64,000 bases of DNA from Rhyacophila brunnea (lineage: Eukaryota > Arthropoda > Insecta > Trichoptera > Rhyacophilidae), in NCBI GenBank assembly GCA_022495005.1, contig JAGYXB010000046.1:496001-560000 (forward strand). The letters run 5' to 3'. Below, piece after piece: positions 33,409 to 44,071 of the stretch (positions are counted from its first letter, which is position 1; every line of letters starts with the position of its first letter). The notes below the pieces were generated by a model. It saw only the letters and a list, made by a program, of their open reading frames with translations, did not search any database and had not been told where the DNA came from. Both the position numbers and the translations under genes were made by a program.

Positions 33409-33644
33409 TATCTACTCCTACTGGTCTAATACTATTGGTACCAATACGTAGCAGAAACCAAAACAATCATGCAAAGGCATCAAGTAATTTGGTAAATTTC
33501 ACGCATAGAATACATACAAACAATTAAATGTCAAAAAATCGGTGTGTGTACTTATGTACGCGCGTTAGAAGTTATACTTCTTTGGCGTAACAAAACAAAA
33601 ACAAAACTTGTGATAAACTAGATTCTTTGACTAGCTCTTAATTA

Positions 33645-34935
33645 CGAGGGTGGGTCAATAATTCCTTAGAAAAAAGCATTAAAACAGTTTTTATTTTTGT
33701 ATTTTTTTTTTATTTCTCAACATAATCTCCTTGGAGCTCAATACACTTGGTTAGACGTTTCTCAATTTTTTTTAAACCGTCAGAAAAATAAGTTTTCGGA
33801 AGGTCCTCAAAATAAGCATTTGTCGATCGATGACTTCTTCATTTGAAAAAAAACGTTGTCCACTTAGCCATTTTTTTAAGTTTGGGAAAAGGAAAAAGTC
33901 ACTGAGGGCTAAATCTGGCGAATACGGTGGGTGGTCGACCAATTCGAACTTCAATTCTTCAATTTTAGCCATTGATCGTAAACATGTGTGAACACGGGCA
34001 TTGTCCTGATGAAAGAGGATTTTTTTCCTGTTTAAATGAGGCCGTTTTTCTTCAATTTTGTTTTAGCTGGTCCAATAAAGATGCATAATAATCCCCTGTT
34101 ATTGTTTTTCCTTTTTCCAAATAGTCAACGAAAATAATTTCACGTGCATCCCAAAATACAGTAGCCATAACCTTACCAGCTGATTTTACGGTTTCGCCTT
34201 CTTTGGACATGGTTTGTCTTCGCAATCCACTGCTTTGACTGTTCTTTCGTCTCAGGAGTATAGTGGTGTATCCATGTTTCATCTACAGTCACAAAGCGAC
34301 GAAAAAATTCATCCGGATTGCGTTGCATGAGCGACAACAGGGCTTTAGAGGCCACCGCCCTATTGCGTTTATTGTCGACTGTGAGCAAACGCGGCACCCA
34401 TCTTGCAGAAATTTTTTTCATGCCCAATTTGTCATGTAAAATAGAAATGACGCTACCTTTTGAGATCCCTGTAATCTCAATTATCTCACTCAACTTTAAT
34501 CTTCGGTCACTTAACACCATATCGTGGATTTTATTGATCATTTTCTGGTGTAGTCACCTCTACAGGACGTCCTGAGCGTGGTTCATCCTTTGTTGATGTA
34601 CGACCACGTTTAAATTCATTTAACCAGTTTAAATAGTTGCAAGTGAAGGAGCAGATATGCCGTGAACTAAATCCAACTCATTTTTTATTTCCTTTGCTGT
34701 TAACCCTTTTATATTAAAATGTTTAATAACAGCTCTAAACTCAATTTTCTCCATTTTTCCATTTTCCACAAGCAATTTTTTTTTTAAATGTACGAGAAAC
34801 ACACAACAACCCGACCGATCTGATTGAAACTTCGCAGCATACTGAATCGGTAGTGCCGCTGCATGAAAACAAACCGCTTACGGTACTAGTCGCGCCACCT
34901 GTCGGCTTTTCTAAGGACTTATTGACCCACCCTCG
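33645..34935 (-). mobile_element. Full-length mariner element, 1291 bp
   Basis: Terminal inverted repeats of 29 bases differ at one position (CGAGGGTGGGTCAATAA followed by T or G, then TCCTTAGAAAA). TA is present on each side (33643-33644 and 34936-34937), the standard Tc1/mariner target duplication. Length is typical for an autonomous mariner. The transposase frame is broken (see 33772-34754), so this copy cannot move itself, but its ends look intact enough to be recognised by a transposase made elsewhere. Confidence 0.95.
33772..34754 (-). pseudogene. mariner transposase, frameshifted
   Basis: The protein starts at the ATG at 34754 (MEKIEFRAVIKHF) and runs to a stop after 33772, about 327 codons if frames are followed, near the usual length for mariner transposases. 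Order of motifs: the N-terminal helix-turn-helix region (WLNEFKRGRTS, RSGRPVEVT), WVPRLLT, VTVDETWIHH with the first catalytic Asp (34281-34283), VFWDAREIIFVDYL, HQDNARVH with the second Asp (34003-34005), and YSPDLALSDFF with the third (33898-33900). The last two are separated by 34 residues, giving the DD34D signature. Frame changes occur near 34640 (TAA after SLATI), 34545, 34235 and 34050. The YSPDLAPSD consensus has Leu for Pro. Confidence 0.92.
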
Positions 34936-34939
34936 TATC

Positions 34940-35940
34940 TTGTTAAATTACACACTCAAGAAAAAGGACCGCTTATTGGAACGCCGTTAGTTTCTTTCTA
35001 CACACTTTAACTTATATTACTAAATTATATAATGGTTTCTCGTTGTTTTAATTTTTAAAATACCAACTGTCACTGACGTTTAATCGTTTGTTTACTTAAG
35101 GAATTGCAAATGGCCGACAACAATAAATTCGCTGCCTAGGCAACGGAACAATTCTAACCGATAATATTATACTGTATACTCGTCACGATTGCAGTATCGT
35201 ACTGTGGCGTAAAGGTAGTGCGTTCGGCTGATAACCGAACAATCGGTGATTCGAATCCAATCGAGTGCGTTTTTTTTCGTGTGAAAAAATAAATTATGTG
35301 TTACATGTCACACGCCAAAAATACACTCTGATCTGATTTCCCTAACGCGCCAAAAGAAGTATAACATCAAAAAACACACGCACACAATGTCAAAACCGCT
35401 GTCATACTATCACGTTACCTAAGGCACTTTGTATGATATGTAGACATTCATTTCGGAGCGCTGAATTTATCCCGTGGTCTCGTGGTTTGAGGGTCGGACT
35501 CTGTCGGACCTCAACAGGCACCCATTACCACTGCTTAGTTATATCACTCGTAATAATCGTCCAATGCACTTAAACAGTCCTCGTTCTTGGACAGCTCTTA
35601 TTTTAGTTGCCGACCCAAGTTCTCTGTTTCCAGCTGCAAATAATGTTTTCGTTGTCCTAGCGTTTTAGTAGGCCATAATTTATTACTAATTGTAAATTCG
35701 TTGTATTTATGCTTATTGAGACAGTTAATATATAATAATCTCTTCTGATCCATAGCATATAATATTCCTCACTGCGGTGAGGTCAAGATATTTGTTCATA
35801 TGTAAGTATGTATAACCTTTTAGAATCCTTAAAATGCTGAGAAACGCTACTCGCCCTGCACGTAAAACGTAACAGAATAGAAAAACGCGCGTTTGAAGCG
35901 CTCTAAAAACGCGTGTGTGTAACAGAACTAAATAAAATAT
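34940..35940. other. Unassigned, with a tRNA-like block
   Basis: 35205-35272 is tRNA-like: GTTCGGCTGATAACCGAAC forms a 5-bp anticodon-type stem (loop CTGATAA), GATTCGAATCC is B-box-like, and T8 follows. The acceptor and T stems do not pair well, so it is probably a SINE head or decayed tRNA. 35474-35668 is an open 64-codon plus frame of moderate GC that I do not recognise. Confidence 0.35.
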
Positions 35941-35944
35941 TATG

Positions 35945-36095
35945 TAGGTCGCCCTCGGTGGAGTAATAGACAAAACGCCTGCATCTAAAAATGCGTATTG
36001 CGAGTTAGAATCGCGGGACTGTATTCAATTCTGATCTTACTTTTACAGCGTGTGTTTGGATTCAGAGCATGCATCCAGTGAGTTACTCCTAGATT
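35945..36095 (+). repeat. Diverged SINE1 copy, plus
   Basis: GCCCTCGGTGGAGTAATAGAC (A-box region), GAGTTAGAATCGCGGG (B-box region) and GTGTGTTTGGATTCAGAGCATG follow the same order as the SINE1 copy at 53318. Confidence 0.45.
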
Positions 36096-36245
36096 AGAAA
36101 TATTCCTCGTAAAAAATAGATATCTCTACGTGAGCTGGCCAAGATTCACACTGAATTATAGAATCAATAAAAAATAGATATTTATTCAACATTAAAATTG
36201 TACGTTACAATACACAATATTGATTGTGCATCTTATACCTACGAC

Positions 36246-36752
36246 TAGAGATTGCAATACCGAATGAAAATATCAATACCGGTATTTCTTATCTAATACC
36301 GGTATTCGTTAAACCATAAACATACAGAAGTAGGTATTATCATATCAGTATATATATATTTAAATCTCTTTTGAACATTATTTTATAGATAAAAACCTAG
36401 CTACATTTAGTATGTAGACCTTTAAAAATATCTATTGATCATAATAGTATAGAACTTGTGTGTTTTACAAATAATTTGAATATATTGATAGAATTAATTA
36501 AACCCTCATTGAGGCGAGTTCATCAAGTGTAAATAAATCTGGCTCCAGGAAAAGTTTTTTTATAAATTCAACCCTTTTGCAGACAACAACAATTAATGGA
36601 ATGATTGAAAACATTTGTCACGGATGTTTTCTATGTCGAAATAATTATTGTTAATTCATAGCGACAATGTGTGATGGATTTTGTTTTATTATTATTTCAC
36701 CTGTTGGATTCAGGTAATAATATACTCGTGTTTTAGCAGGACATATCTTATA
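36246..36752 (+). mobile_element. M4 hAT-like MITE, copy 2 (3' truncated)
   Basis: Starts TAGAGATTGCAATACCG and follows the body of the complete copy at 37763 (AATACCGGTATTCGT, TTTTATTATTATTTCACCTG, GTGTTTTAGCAGG). The right terminus is missing, and M1 sequence begins 14 bases later. Confidence 0.7.
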
Positions 36753-36765
36753 CATGCACTTAATA

Positions 36766-36920
36766 AAAGTGAATTCAATTCTGATTACAGATGACTAAAA
36801 GTATTTCAAATGTCTAGTTAGTCGGGAAGTTAGTTAAAAATCGATTGCAAGATTTGTACTGGATAAACAACCACCGATAACCAACCAACGATACGAGCTA
36901 ATAAAAACGTTGTAAAAATA
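36766..36920 (-). mobile_element. M1 family fragment
   Basis: Only the AGTGAATTCAATTCTG to CGAGCTAATAAAAACGTTG end of M1 is present, in minus orientation. Confidence 0.75.
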
Positions 36921-36924
36921 CTGT

Positions 36925-37270
36925 ATGCACACAATAATGCGGTGCGTCGACGAAACGTGACACTTGGAAATGTTGGCAATCACTGGTCGGATCGTCAAAT
37001 ATTTTTCTGTCTGTGGTAGAATTTTAAATTCTATGTCACGCGAATGATATAAATACTAATTGGTCAGTCAGCGCGAAACACTTAAGTACATATACTACAA
37101 TATACACCTAAAACGTAGCACGTACACCGCCCTGAAATTAATTATTCGCAATAACTAACTTAATATTTAACATTTGTGTAAAACTGTAAAATAATATAGA
37201 ACACGAATGTGTAAGTGTCGTATATGAAAATTTTAAGTTTGTCAGTAACGTAAAATTCGTATCCGGAAAT
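36925..37270. other. Unassigned
   Basis: No gene or element boundaries. The sequence just before 37273 may be the diverged outer part of the palindrome. Confidence 0.35.
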
Positions 37271-37272
37271 TT

Positions 37273-37636
37273 GTACGTCAACAGTTCATCGCAGGACACT
37301 TATTCGTGCGCCGCAGTACGTGAAACATGAGTTCGTTTAACATTTAATCAAATGACGAGTTCTTCGTTGAACATTTCACCTTGGAGTATATTTGTACGTA
37401 TGCTACAACTTATGGCGAATTTTATGAGATGTCTTTACTAGGTTAGGTTATGGTTAATCTAATTGGAACAATACTATTTGCAAACTATCGCCGCATTTTG
37501 TAAGATACGTACAAATGTAATCCACGGTGAAATGTTCAACGAAGAACTCGTCATTTTTTGATAAAATGTTATACGAACTCATGTTTCACGTACTGCGGTG
37601 CATGAATAAGTGTTCCACGATGAACTGCATACGTAC
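37273..37636. repeat. Palindrome with ~145-bp arms
   Basis: GTACGT..CAGTTCATCG, ACACTTATTCRTGC, CCGCAGTACGTGAAACATGA, GACGAGTTCTTCGTTGAACA and TTTCACCNTGGANTA occur on the left (37273-37410) and again, inverted, on the right (37510-37636). The middle is ~100 bases. Arm identity looks about 90% by eye. There is no frame longer than chance. It is probably a foldback transposon. Further weak inverted similarity extends outside both ends. Confidence 0.8.
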
Positions 37637-37762
37637 AACTTACATGTAATCCGTAAAATTATGGAAACATTATATTTATAACGCGTTATAACTATTTCAT
37701 AATCACTATTTCTTGATACCAATGTTTTATTATATCGCAACAACTCATGTAGGTGTAAATAT

Positions 37763-38466
37763 TAGGGATTGCAATACCGAATGAATATATCAATACCGGT
37801 ATTTCGGTATTTCTTATTGAATACCGGTATTCGTCAAAGCATGTCATACAAAAGGAAGTACCTATTAATAAATATAACTATTTAAATTTATTTAAAACAT
37901 TATTTATAGCAACCTAAATTACCTACCTACACTTACTATCTTGACTTTCATCAATATGTATGTATAGAATATATATACATCATAATATTTTTAAATTGTC
38001 AATTTTTACAAAATACTACTCGTATATGTCCGGGTACAGGAAAATCTCTCTCAAATTCAACGTCTGTTGGATCATATTATTATCAAGTTGGATCAATAGT
38101 AAAGCTATACAATTTGTATTTATTATTGTAATAGAAAATTTACCACGAATGTTTCCTTCTTCGTTATGTTAATTCATCGCGACAATTCTATAAGTCTATA
38201 ATATGAGAGATTTTGTTTTAATATTATTTAACTTTTGTTGGTTTCAGTCAATATTATATTAACTGTGTTTTGGCGGAATAAAACTTTTCCACTACATTGA
38301 ATATACAATGGAGTTAGTGTAAGTAATGAAAAATAACATTAGATTCATTTTCGAAAAAACTTAAATGTGTATGCTTTCTTAATACCGAAAATACCGGTAT
38401 TTTATTATTTTTGAAACCGGTATTTCAGTATCTATTAATAATTGAATATCGGTTTTGCAATCCCTA
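37763..38466. mobile_element. M4 hAT-like MITE, copy 3, 704 bp
   Basis: Starts TAGGGATTGCAATACCG and ends GCAATCCCTA. The flanking octamers GTAAATAT and GTAACGAT agree at six of eight positions. AATACCGGTATT arrays lie near both ends. Confidence 0.8.
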
Positions 38467-38469
38467 GTA

Positions 38470-39715
38470 ACGATACACCGTAGAATAAACGAATACAGAA
38501 TAAAAACAAAGATAGGAATTATGTTATTGCCACGACTTAAAAAGTTACACTATTCACATGACGACAGTTACAGTCTCGGGGGTCCATAATGGCCTTAATA
38601 ATTTACATTATATTTTAATAAATATATTGATAGATAAAAATATCGTTTACTGAGATCTGAATAAGTATATAAGATCTTCTAGGAATACTTGGCGAGGTGA
38701 AAAGAAATCTCATCTGTATCATAAGCTTCTTATATTTTTACATATGCGAGAGATTTGAAAGCTGGGACTCGACTTACGACCCGATCCAACCCGAGGGCGA
38801 GAAAGTGGTGGACTGGCGGCATGCAGAGGAAAGGCTCGATGCGTCATGCTGAAGAGAGTGGACTCAAGATATGGACGTCGGTAGAGCAAATGTGTAGTCG
38901 GCCAAGGACCTGGATAGTCTTAAGCCCCGGATAAGTCGTATTGCGTTTTACCATGATTAATTATAATACCTAACTTTAAATTGCAATAGAACAAAAAAAT
39001 GTACATTATAATGCAAAACATAACTAAATAACTGCACAAATATTACACGCTGTTGATGAAAACGCCTAAGGCTAAATTCTATAAAGACCCGACTCGGTGT
39101 TATTCCGGTTTTTTTTTCCCTTTTGACGGTGTCTCATTTAATTAAACAAAGCCGAGCGTAAACTCGGTAGGGCATGATTACATTTTCAACAAAAAATAAA
39201 TAGAAACAAACGATTTACGAGTTTTTAATTTTTTTAATGTTAAAAACACATCTCATCAGAGGTGACTGACGAATTTTTACGCTTTAAAAGTTCTCGACAT
39301 TCACTTTAGACAGGAAAAAATCACCGGAAAAGCCGATTTGATCAAAATTTTGGGAGAGCTAAAAAAACTCTAGACTTTGATTTTAGACGGTTTTTTTAGA
39401 TAAACTAAAGAGGCTTTCGTGAATTTTGTATATGGGGGGCAGTATTTTGAAAAAAAACATGTACTGTGAGGCTACTTTAAGTGTAAATTTAAAGGATGAT
39501 GAATACTTAAATCAGGCATGTACAATGCGTCGATCGCACCATATCCCAATCTATTAATTGACTGTTAAAAACATAAACGCAGTACGTTTTCTGCGTTATC
39601 TCAAACTGGAATATAAAGGATACCGACTTTGAAACTAATAAAACTAACAAAAATTCATTGAATAAAAAGCGCCGAATTAGGTACTTATACAAATTTAGAA
39701 ACATAATTTGAGTTG
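38470..39715. other. Unassigned, with a GC-rich patch at 38765-38935
   Basis: The patch reads open for about 40 codons in one plus frame (SWDSTYDPIQPEGEKVVDW, then a stop) and for about 57 in another. I do not recognise it, and there are no good splice sites. The remainder is AT-rich. Confidence 0.35.
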
Positions 39716-40149
39716 CCTAGAGTCATAACTCACATATTCCAAATATCGAGTTTTGAAATAATTACAAAAAAAAAACACCAGTGCAGTGTGTTTTTGTAAT
39801 TACATGAAAAGTATTGAACTCCCTTGAATATTAATGTGTGAGTGAGTCGATTTACATTTTTTTAAATATACATATTATATTATAATACTCCTAAGACAGC
39901 ATACACACAGCACACTATGAGAAATAGAGCTCCCTGTTTGGTTAGGTTAGGTTAGGTTATTATTCATTGAAAAATGTGAGTTATGAATGACACCAAACAG
40001 TCAACTTTGTCAACGATTTTCACATGGTTTAAAGTGACTTTTGGCAGCTAGCTATTTTTCTTTTTTAAGGCATAGAAATGCCTTTAGAATCGCTTGGCAT
40101 ATTGAACATAAAAATGTCAAAATTGCAAAATGTGAGTTATGACTCTAGG
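39716..40149. mobile_element. TIR element, 434 bp
   Basis: Starts CCTAGAGTCATAACTCACAT and ends with its exact inverted copy ATGTGAGTTATGACTCTAGG (20 bases). A third, partial copy (AATGTGAGTTATGAATGAC) lies inside at 39973. Target duplication is not evident. Confidence 0.7.
39936..39959. repeat. Short (TTAGG)n tract
   Basis: Four imperfectly bounded copies of GGTTA, the insect telomeric unit, inside the TIR element. It is too short to indicate a telomere. Confidence 0.7.
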
Positions 40150-40844
40150 GAATCATTTACTGAAAACATACTAAATGCACACATATTGCACACACACATA
40201 ATGCACATTATTATAATGTTCATATATTAATATCAATGATTAAATAAATTATTTCACTACCCACTCGATGCGAATACAAAAGCACTATGATCTAAATATC
40301 TGATAATATAAATTTCCATTAAAAGACACGTCGACATAATATTATATTTTACATTTGGAATGAAATTAAATTCATTGAACGTGCGACGCTTTTATGTTTT
40401 ACCTGTAATAAATACCGGGGTTTCAAAATATGTGTGATCACTGATCACTGAGGGCACTGGAAGAGGAAATACTAATTACAGTTTCTCTCCGTCGGAAAAT
40501 TAAACACAGTTCAACTTAGTAAGCTACTTAGTCATAAGCGATAGATTGAAATCCCTTCACAAAAGCAACGTGCAGAAAGCTTAGCCGAAGGCGTTTTCGT
40601 ATTTACGTTACCTACACGAATACGTGATAATTTTATTATTTTGATGAATAGATATATTTTTTTAATTTGGTGTGTATAAAATCACTGCATTATTTCTACT
40701 TAGTGTCAATTCTTGGCGAGTAGAAATCACTAAAAATAAAATAAGTATTAGATAGCTACTTATTTCACATACCTTAATGACGAGTTATGTTGGCTTAAAC
40801 ATATATATATAGGGTATAATTCTCGAATGTGAACATCGATCCTG
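40150..40844. other. Unassigned AT-rich DNA
   Basis: No gene or element ends seen. Confidence 0.4.
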
Positions 40845-41278
40845 GGACCCACGGCGCTATAGGCCAAGTCTGGCAAGTACACATATTGTTTTTCAATTTG
40901 TGTATGAGACAGAGTATGGACCTGCACCGCGATTTCCTAACTCTCGTCTCGTGTGGCACCAGACGAGATGACGTAATTGTGTCGTTACGCTCGAGGCATG
41001 CCGACCGCGCACAGAATAACCATAGAAAATATTATTATGATACACCTATATGTGTATGGTGACAATGAATAGCGCCGCTGTCGGAGTAGCGTAATATTCT
41101 CGAGTGCTATTATCACTCCGGTAGTACGTCATAATGATGTCATATGACGTCATCTCGACCGGGAAGCTTGCACTCGCAAGTTCTAACATAGAGCCCCTGA
41201 TAGGTTGAGCAAGTGGCTGACATCCATTTCTCGTAAAAACAAAATCTGTTAATACAAACCTCCATTATGTGGAGGCCT
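40845..41278 (+). repeat. Rearranged SINE1 copy with ~270-bp insert
   Basis: 40845-40880 is the head segment reversed (CGATCCTGGGACCCACGGC), joined directly to the plus-oriented body GTCTGGCAAGTACACATAT (40881-40925). The body resumes at 41195 (ATAGGTTGAGCAAGTGGC to CCTCCATTATGTGGAGG). Between them, 40926-41190 is unrelated DNA with small inverted words (GACGAGATGACGT and ACGTCATCTCG). Confidence 0.65.
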
Positions 41279-41487
41279 AGTTAGTTAGTTCAAGTTTGTC
41301 ACGTAAACGAATCGCGCATTCAATATGGACATTTAAAGTCATTCCGTAGGCTTTGTATTTATTGTAGTTTATGGCATGACCGCCATTAAATCATAAACAA
41401 ATATCAACTTCAAAGTATTGGTCTATGGTGACTTGACTATTTCATTTGGCTGTACAGTCCGTGTGGATCAAGGCCGCCTCGCGGAGA

Positions 41488-41605
41488 GGTTTCGTAACAA
41501 ATCTTTTTTTACGAGAAATGCATATTAGCCACTTGCTCAAACTATTAGGTTCATGTTCTGGGTCCAAACACACAACATGTAACCGACCAGTAATTTGATG
41601 ACCCT
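41488..41605 (-). repeat. SINE1 fragment, minus
   Basis: GAGGTTTCGTAACAAATC, TACGAGAAATGCATATTAGC and CTCAAACTATTAGGTTCATG match the SINE1 body. The head is lost. Confidence 0.6.
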
Positions 41606-41861
41606 CGAGCCCTTTTTTAAATTAAAACATTCATAACTTCGCTTTACATGCGATATTATGTTACGTGTAGTGGGTAGTACCTGTGTAGTACCTTAAATAT
41701 GTATTATATTTAATTTGGAAACACCACTAGAAACATACACACGAAAAAAAAATTTGAATAAAAATATGGCGCCGAATAATTCTATAACCTACATCCATCG
41801 GATTCCGGTCACTGTACTTTACCAGTTTAGCCACCTGCGCTTTACTTAATTAAATACCTAC

Positions 41862-42022
41862 CTAAATTGGTAAAGCACATTGACCAGAGTCCGATGGTCG
41901 CGGGTTCGTGTCCCGCCTGGCCTGGTATTTCTTATAAAGATATTTTTCTAGTACTTCAATAAAGACTGTTACATTCTTTTATATTGTGAATTACTCGTTG
42001 AATAAAGATAATTTAACATTAC
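41862..42022 (+). repeat. SINE2 copy, plus
   Basis: The tRNA-like head includes a perfect 5-bp T stem (GCGGG-TTCGTGT-CCCGC) and a 5-bp anticodon-like stem (GACCA..TGGTC). The body has AAGATATTTTTCTAGTAC, and the tail ACATTCTTTTATATTGTGAA TTACTCGTTGAATAAA. It ends 70 bases before the LINE. Confidence 0.7.
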
Positions 42023-42091
42023 CAGTATTATAACACAAAAAACCGTCTAAAAATATATTAAATATTATACATTGATGTAGGTACGTAATTA

Positions 42092-42406
42092 TTCTACTCT
42101 ACTCTGGAGAACATAGGCAACCTAGTACTAGACATCAATGCAGCACAGGTCAAAAACGAAGTAACTCTGACAACATTCCTGGACATCCAGGATGCGTATA
42201 ATAATGTGCATGTGAAAGAAGTATCAAGGGTGTTGAATGAATGGGGAATCGGTGGGAAGATCACTAAATATCTTAAGCAGTATTTAAATGAAAGAAAAAT
42301 CACCATGTGCATTAATAATGAAAAGAAGAGTACGGTATGCTCAAGAGGCCTTCCGCAAGGAGACCCCCTATCCCCATTACTATTCAACATTCTTACAACT
42401 GACATA
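42092..42406 (+). pseudogene. Reverse transcriptase, N-terminal piece
   Basis: A continuous plus frame from TTC TAC TCT (about 42092). It carries TFLDIQDAYNNV (the block with the first catalytic Asp of the RT palm, usually FLDIKxAFDxV), NEWGIGGKITKYLKQYL, and SRGLPQGDPLSPLLFNIL (the RT fingers/palm GLPQG motif). It is cut after TTDI by the 575-bp element. The YADD box lies beyond that insert. Confidence 0.88.
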
Positions 42407-42981
42407 TCGTCACCGTTCAGGCAAAAGTCACCAACCCTGAAAATGGCAGTTTTGAGTTGAGTATGTCACCCGAAGCGTAAAATTATGTTCTTTAAGATGC
42501 AAAACTCACCACAGTACATTAGTTAGTAAAATTTTGCTTAAATCTGAATTATTTGTTTTTCACTAAATGACTTTCGATAAAATCTTAACAAGCAAAAGTC
42601 ATTATGGGTGAATAGACATTATTGACTATACAAAAAAAAAATCCTTCGTTATAAATATACAAGCAAAAGTCACTATACTATGGATGGTGAGTTTTACTGA
42701 TCCTTCTTTTGGCTAACATTGTTCAGATTATTAACAAGCAAAAGTCACCAAACCATAATTGAGCTACCTTGCCTCCTTCAAAACCTTCCAGATGTTTTAA
42801 TTAGCATCAAAAAGTAAAATTACCTTAAAGAAATTATTAAGAAGACATGAGAAAATAATTTAATGTAGATAAAACCTTAAAAACATCAAAATCTGATTTT
42901 TCCTGCATTTTCAAACTTTCAAATTGCGATATCTCAAAACTATGTTTTTAGGGTTGGTGAATTTTGCCTGAACGGTGACGA
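42407..42981. mobile_element. TIR element inside the reverse transcriptase, 575 bp
   Basis: The terminal inverted repeats extend 37 bases with two mismatches (TCGTCACCGTTCAGGCAAAA at the outer end, then TCACCAACCCT). The flanks can be read as TA duplicated (42405-42406 and 42982-42983) or as ATAT with one base less of TIR at each end; both give the same empty site. Deleting the insert plus one flank copy yields ...TTD-ILK-LITRINIVQYADD in one frame. Interior copies of AAGCAAAAGTCA occur at about 42593, 42662 and 42737, echoing the TIR. No transposase. Confidence 0.9.
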
Positions 42982-44071
42982 TATTAAAGTTAATAACAAG
43001 GATCAACATTGTACAATATGCAGATGATTTCGCACTTTTTTGTTCGGGAAAAAGAGGAGATGAATGTCAAAGGTTAATGCAGAAGTGTCTTGACGAAATG
43101 AAATTATTATTGGAAACTCGAGGCCTCAAAGTAGCTCCCAACAAAACTAAGGTGGTACTTTTTGCCAGAGGCAAGAGACAAAACCAGCTTAATTTAAAAA
43201 TCGACGGCACTATAATAGAAAGAGTACACTTATAAATTTTTAGGTATGAACCTGGACTATAGACTAACGTGGAAGCATCATATTAGTCATTGCGCGAATA
43301 GCCTGACACAACCTCTGAACATACTCAAAGTACTCGCGGGAGGTGGGTGGGGCGTACACCCCATTCATATGAGAAGGTTATACACGGCACTCATTAGAAG
43401 CCGATTAGATTACGGGAGCATTTTTTACCACTCCGCTGCCGAAACTAATTCGGTGAGGCTAAACCGCATCCAGTCCAAAGCATTAAGAATATGTGGAGGA
43501 TTTATCAGGACAACGCCCATTCACGTGCTACAAGCGGAACTCAGCGTACCTCCACTGAATGTCAGGAGATGGGCACTGGCTACCAAGACATGGATGAAGT
43601 GGAAATCTATAATAGATAACCCCATATTGGCAAAGGTGAAACTCCTATACGAGCTCGTTGAAAGCAATACATACTATGAGAAAAGAAAGCTCCCACTACT
43701 GGTAGGAATCCTTAAAGCCACAGAAAGTTGGGAGGTATTAAATACAAAATGCCTAGGTATGTATTCGCTGAGGAGGCCGGTTGGTACCTACGACCTCAGC
43801 TCTGTTATCCAACTAGAAGTCAAAGGAATAGACAAACCAAAACGGAGCATAGTATCCGATAAAGCAAGAGAGCGTGTCGAAAAAATGCTGACAGACAGGT
43901 ACGCAGGATGGAGGCACCTTTATACAGATGGATCCAAAGATCAGAATAGAGCAGGAGCAGCTCTTGTGATACCAGAAGTAGGTATAAACAAGATCTGGAA
44001 GCTAAACCCAGCAATACCAATAATGACGGCGGAACTCATCGCGATAAACGAAGCAATTAAATACACTTTAA
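42982..44071 (+). pseudogene. Reverse transcriptase C-part and start of RNase H
   Basis: Reads LITRINIVQYADDFALF with the catalytic YADD box, then LLLETRGLKVAPNKTKVVLF. A 1-base frame change near 43228-43232 (TATAAATTTTTAGG) separates it from GMNLDYRLTWKHHI. The next part holds the RT thumb/linker (RLYTALIRSRLDYGS, RIQSKALRICGGFIRTTP). RNase H begins at about 43910 with LYTDGSKDQNRAGAALV (first acidic residue) and MTAELIAINEAIKY (Glu). The frame is broken after TL at 44071 by the palindromic element and continues at 45463. Confidence 0.9.

Noticed and set aside
33161..33466. 101-codon minus frame
   Set aside because: It is a translation of the SINE1 copy and its TCTTC-rich flank.
35205..35272. 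A possible functional tRNA (anticodon-like GAT, T8 after it)
   Set aside because: Only the anticodon stem pairs well; the acceptor and T stems have several mismatches. More likely a decayed tRNA or SINE head.
39936..39959. Telomere or ancient fusion site from (TTAGG)n
   Set aside because: Only about four units, inside a TIR element. Far too short.
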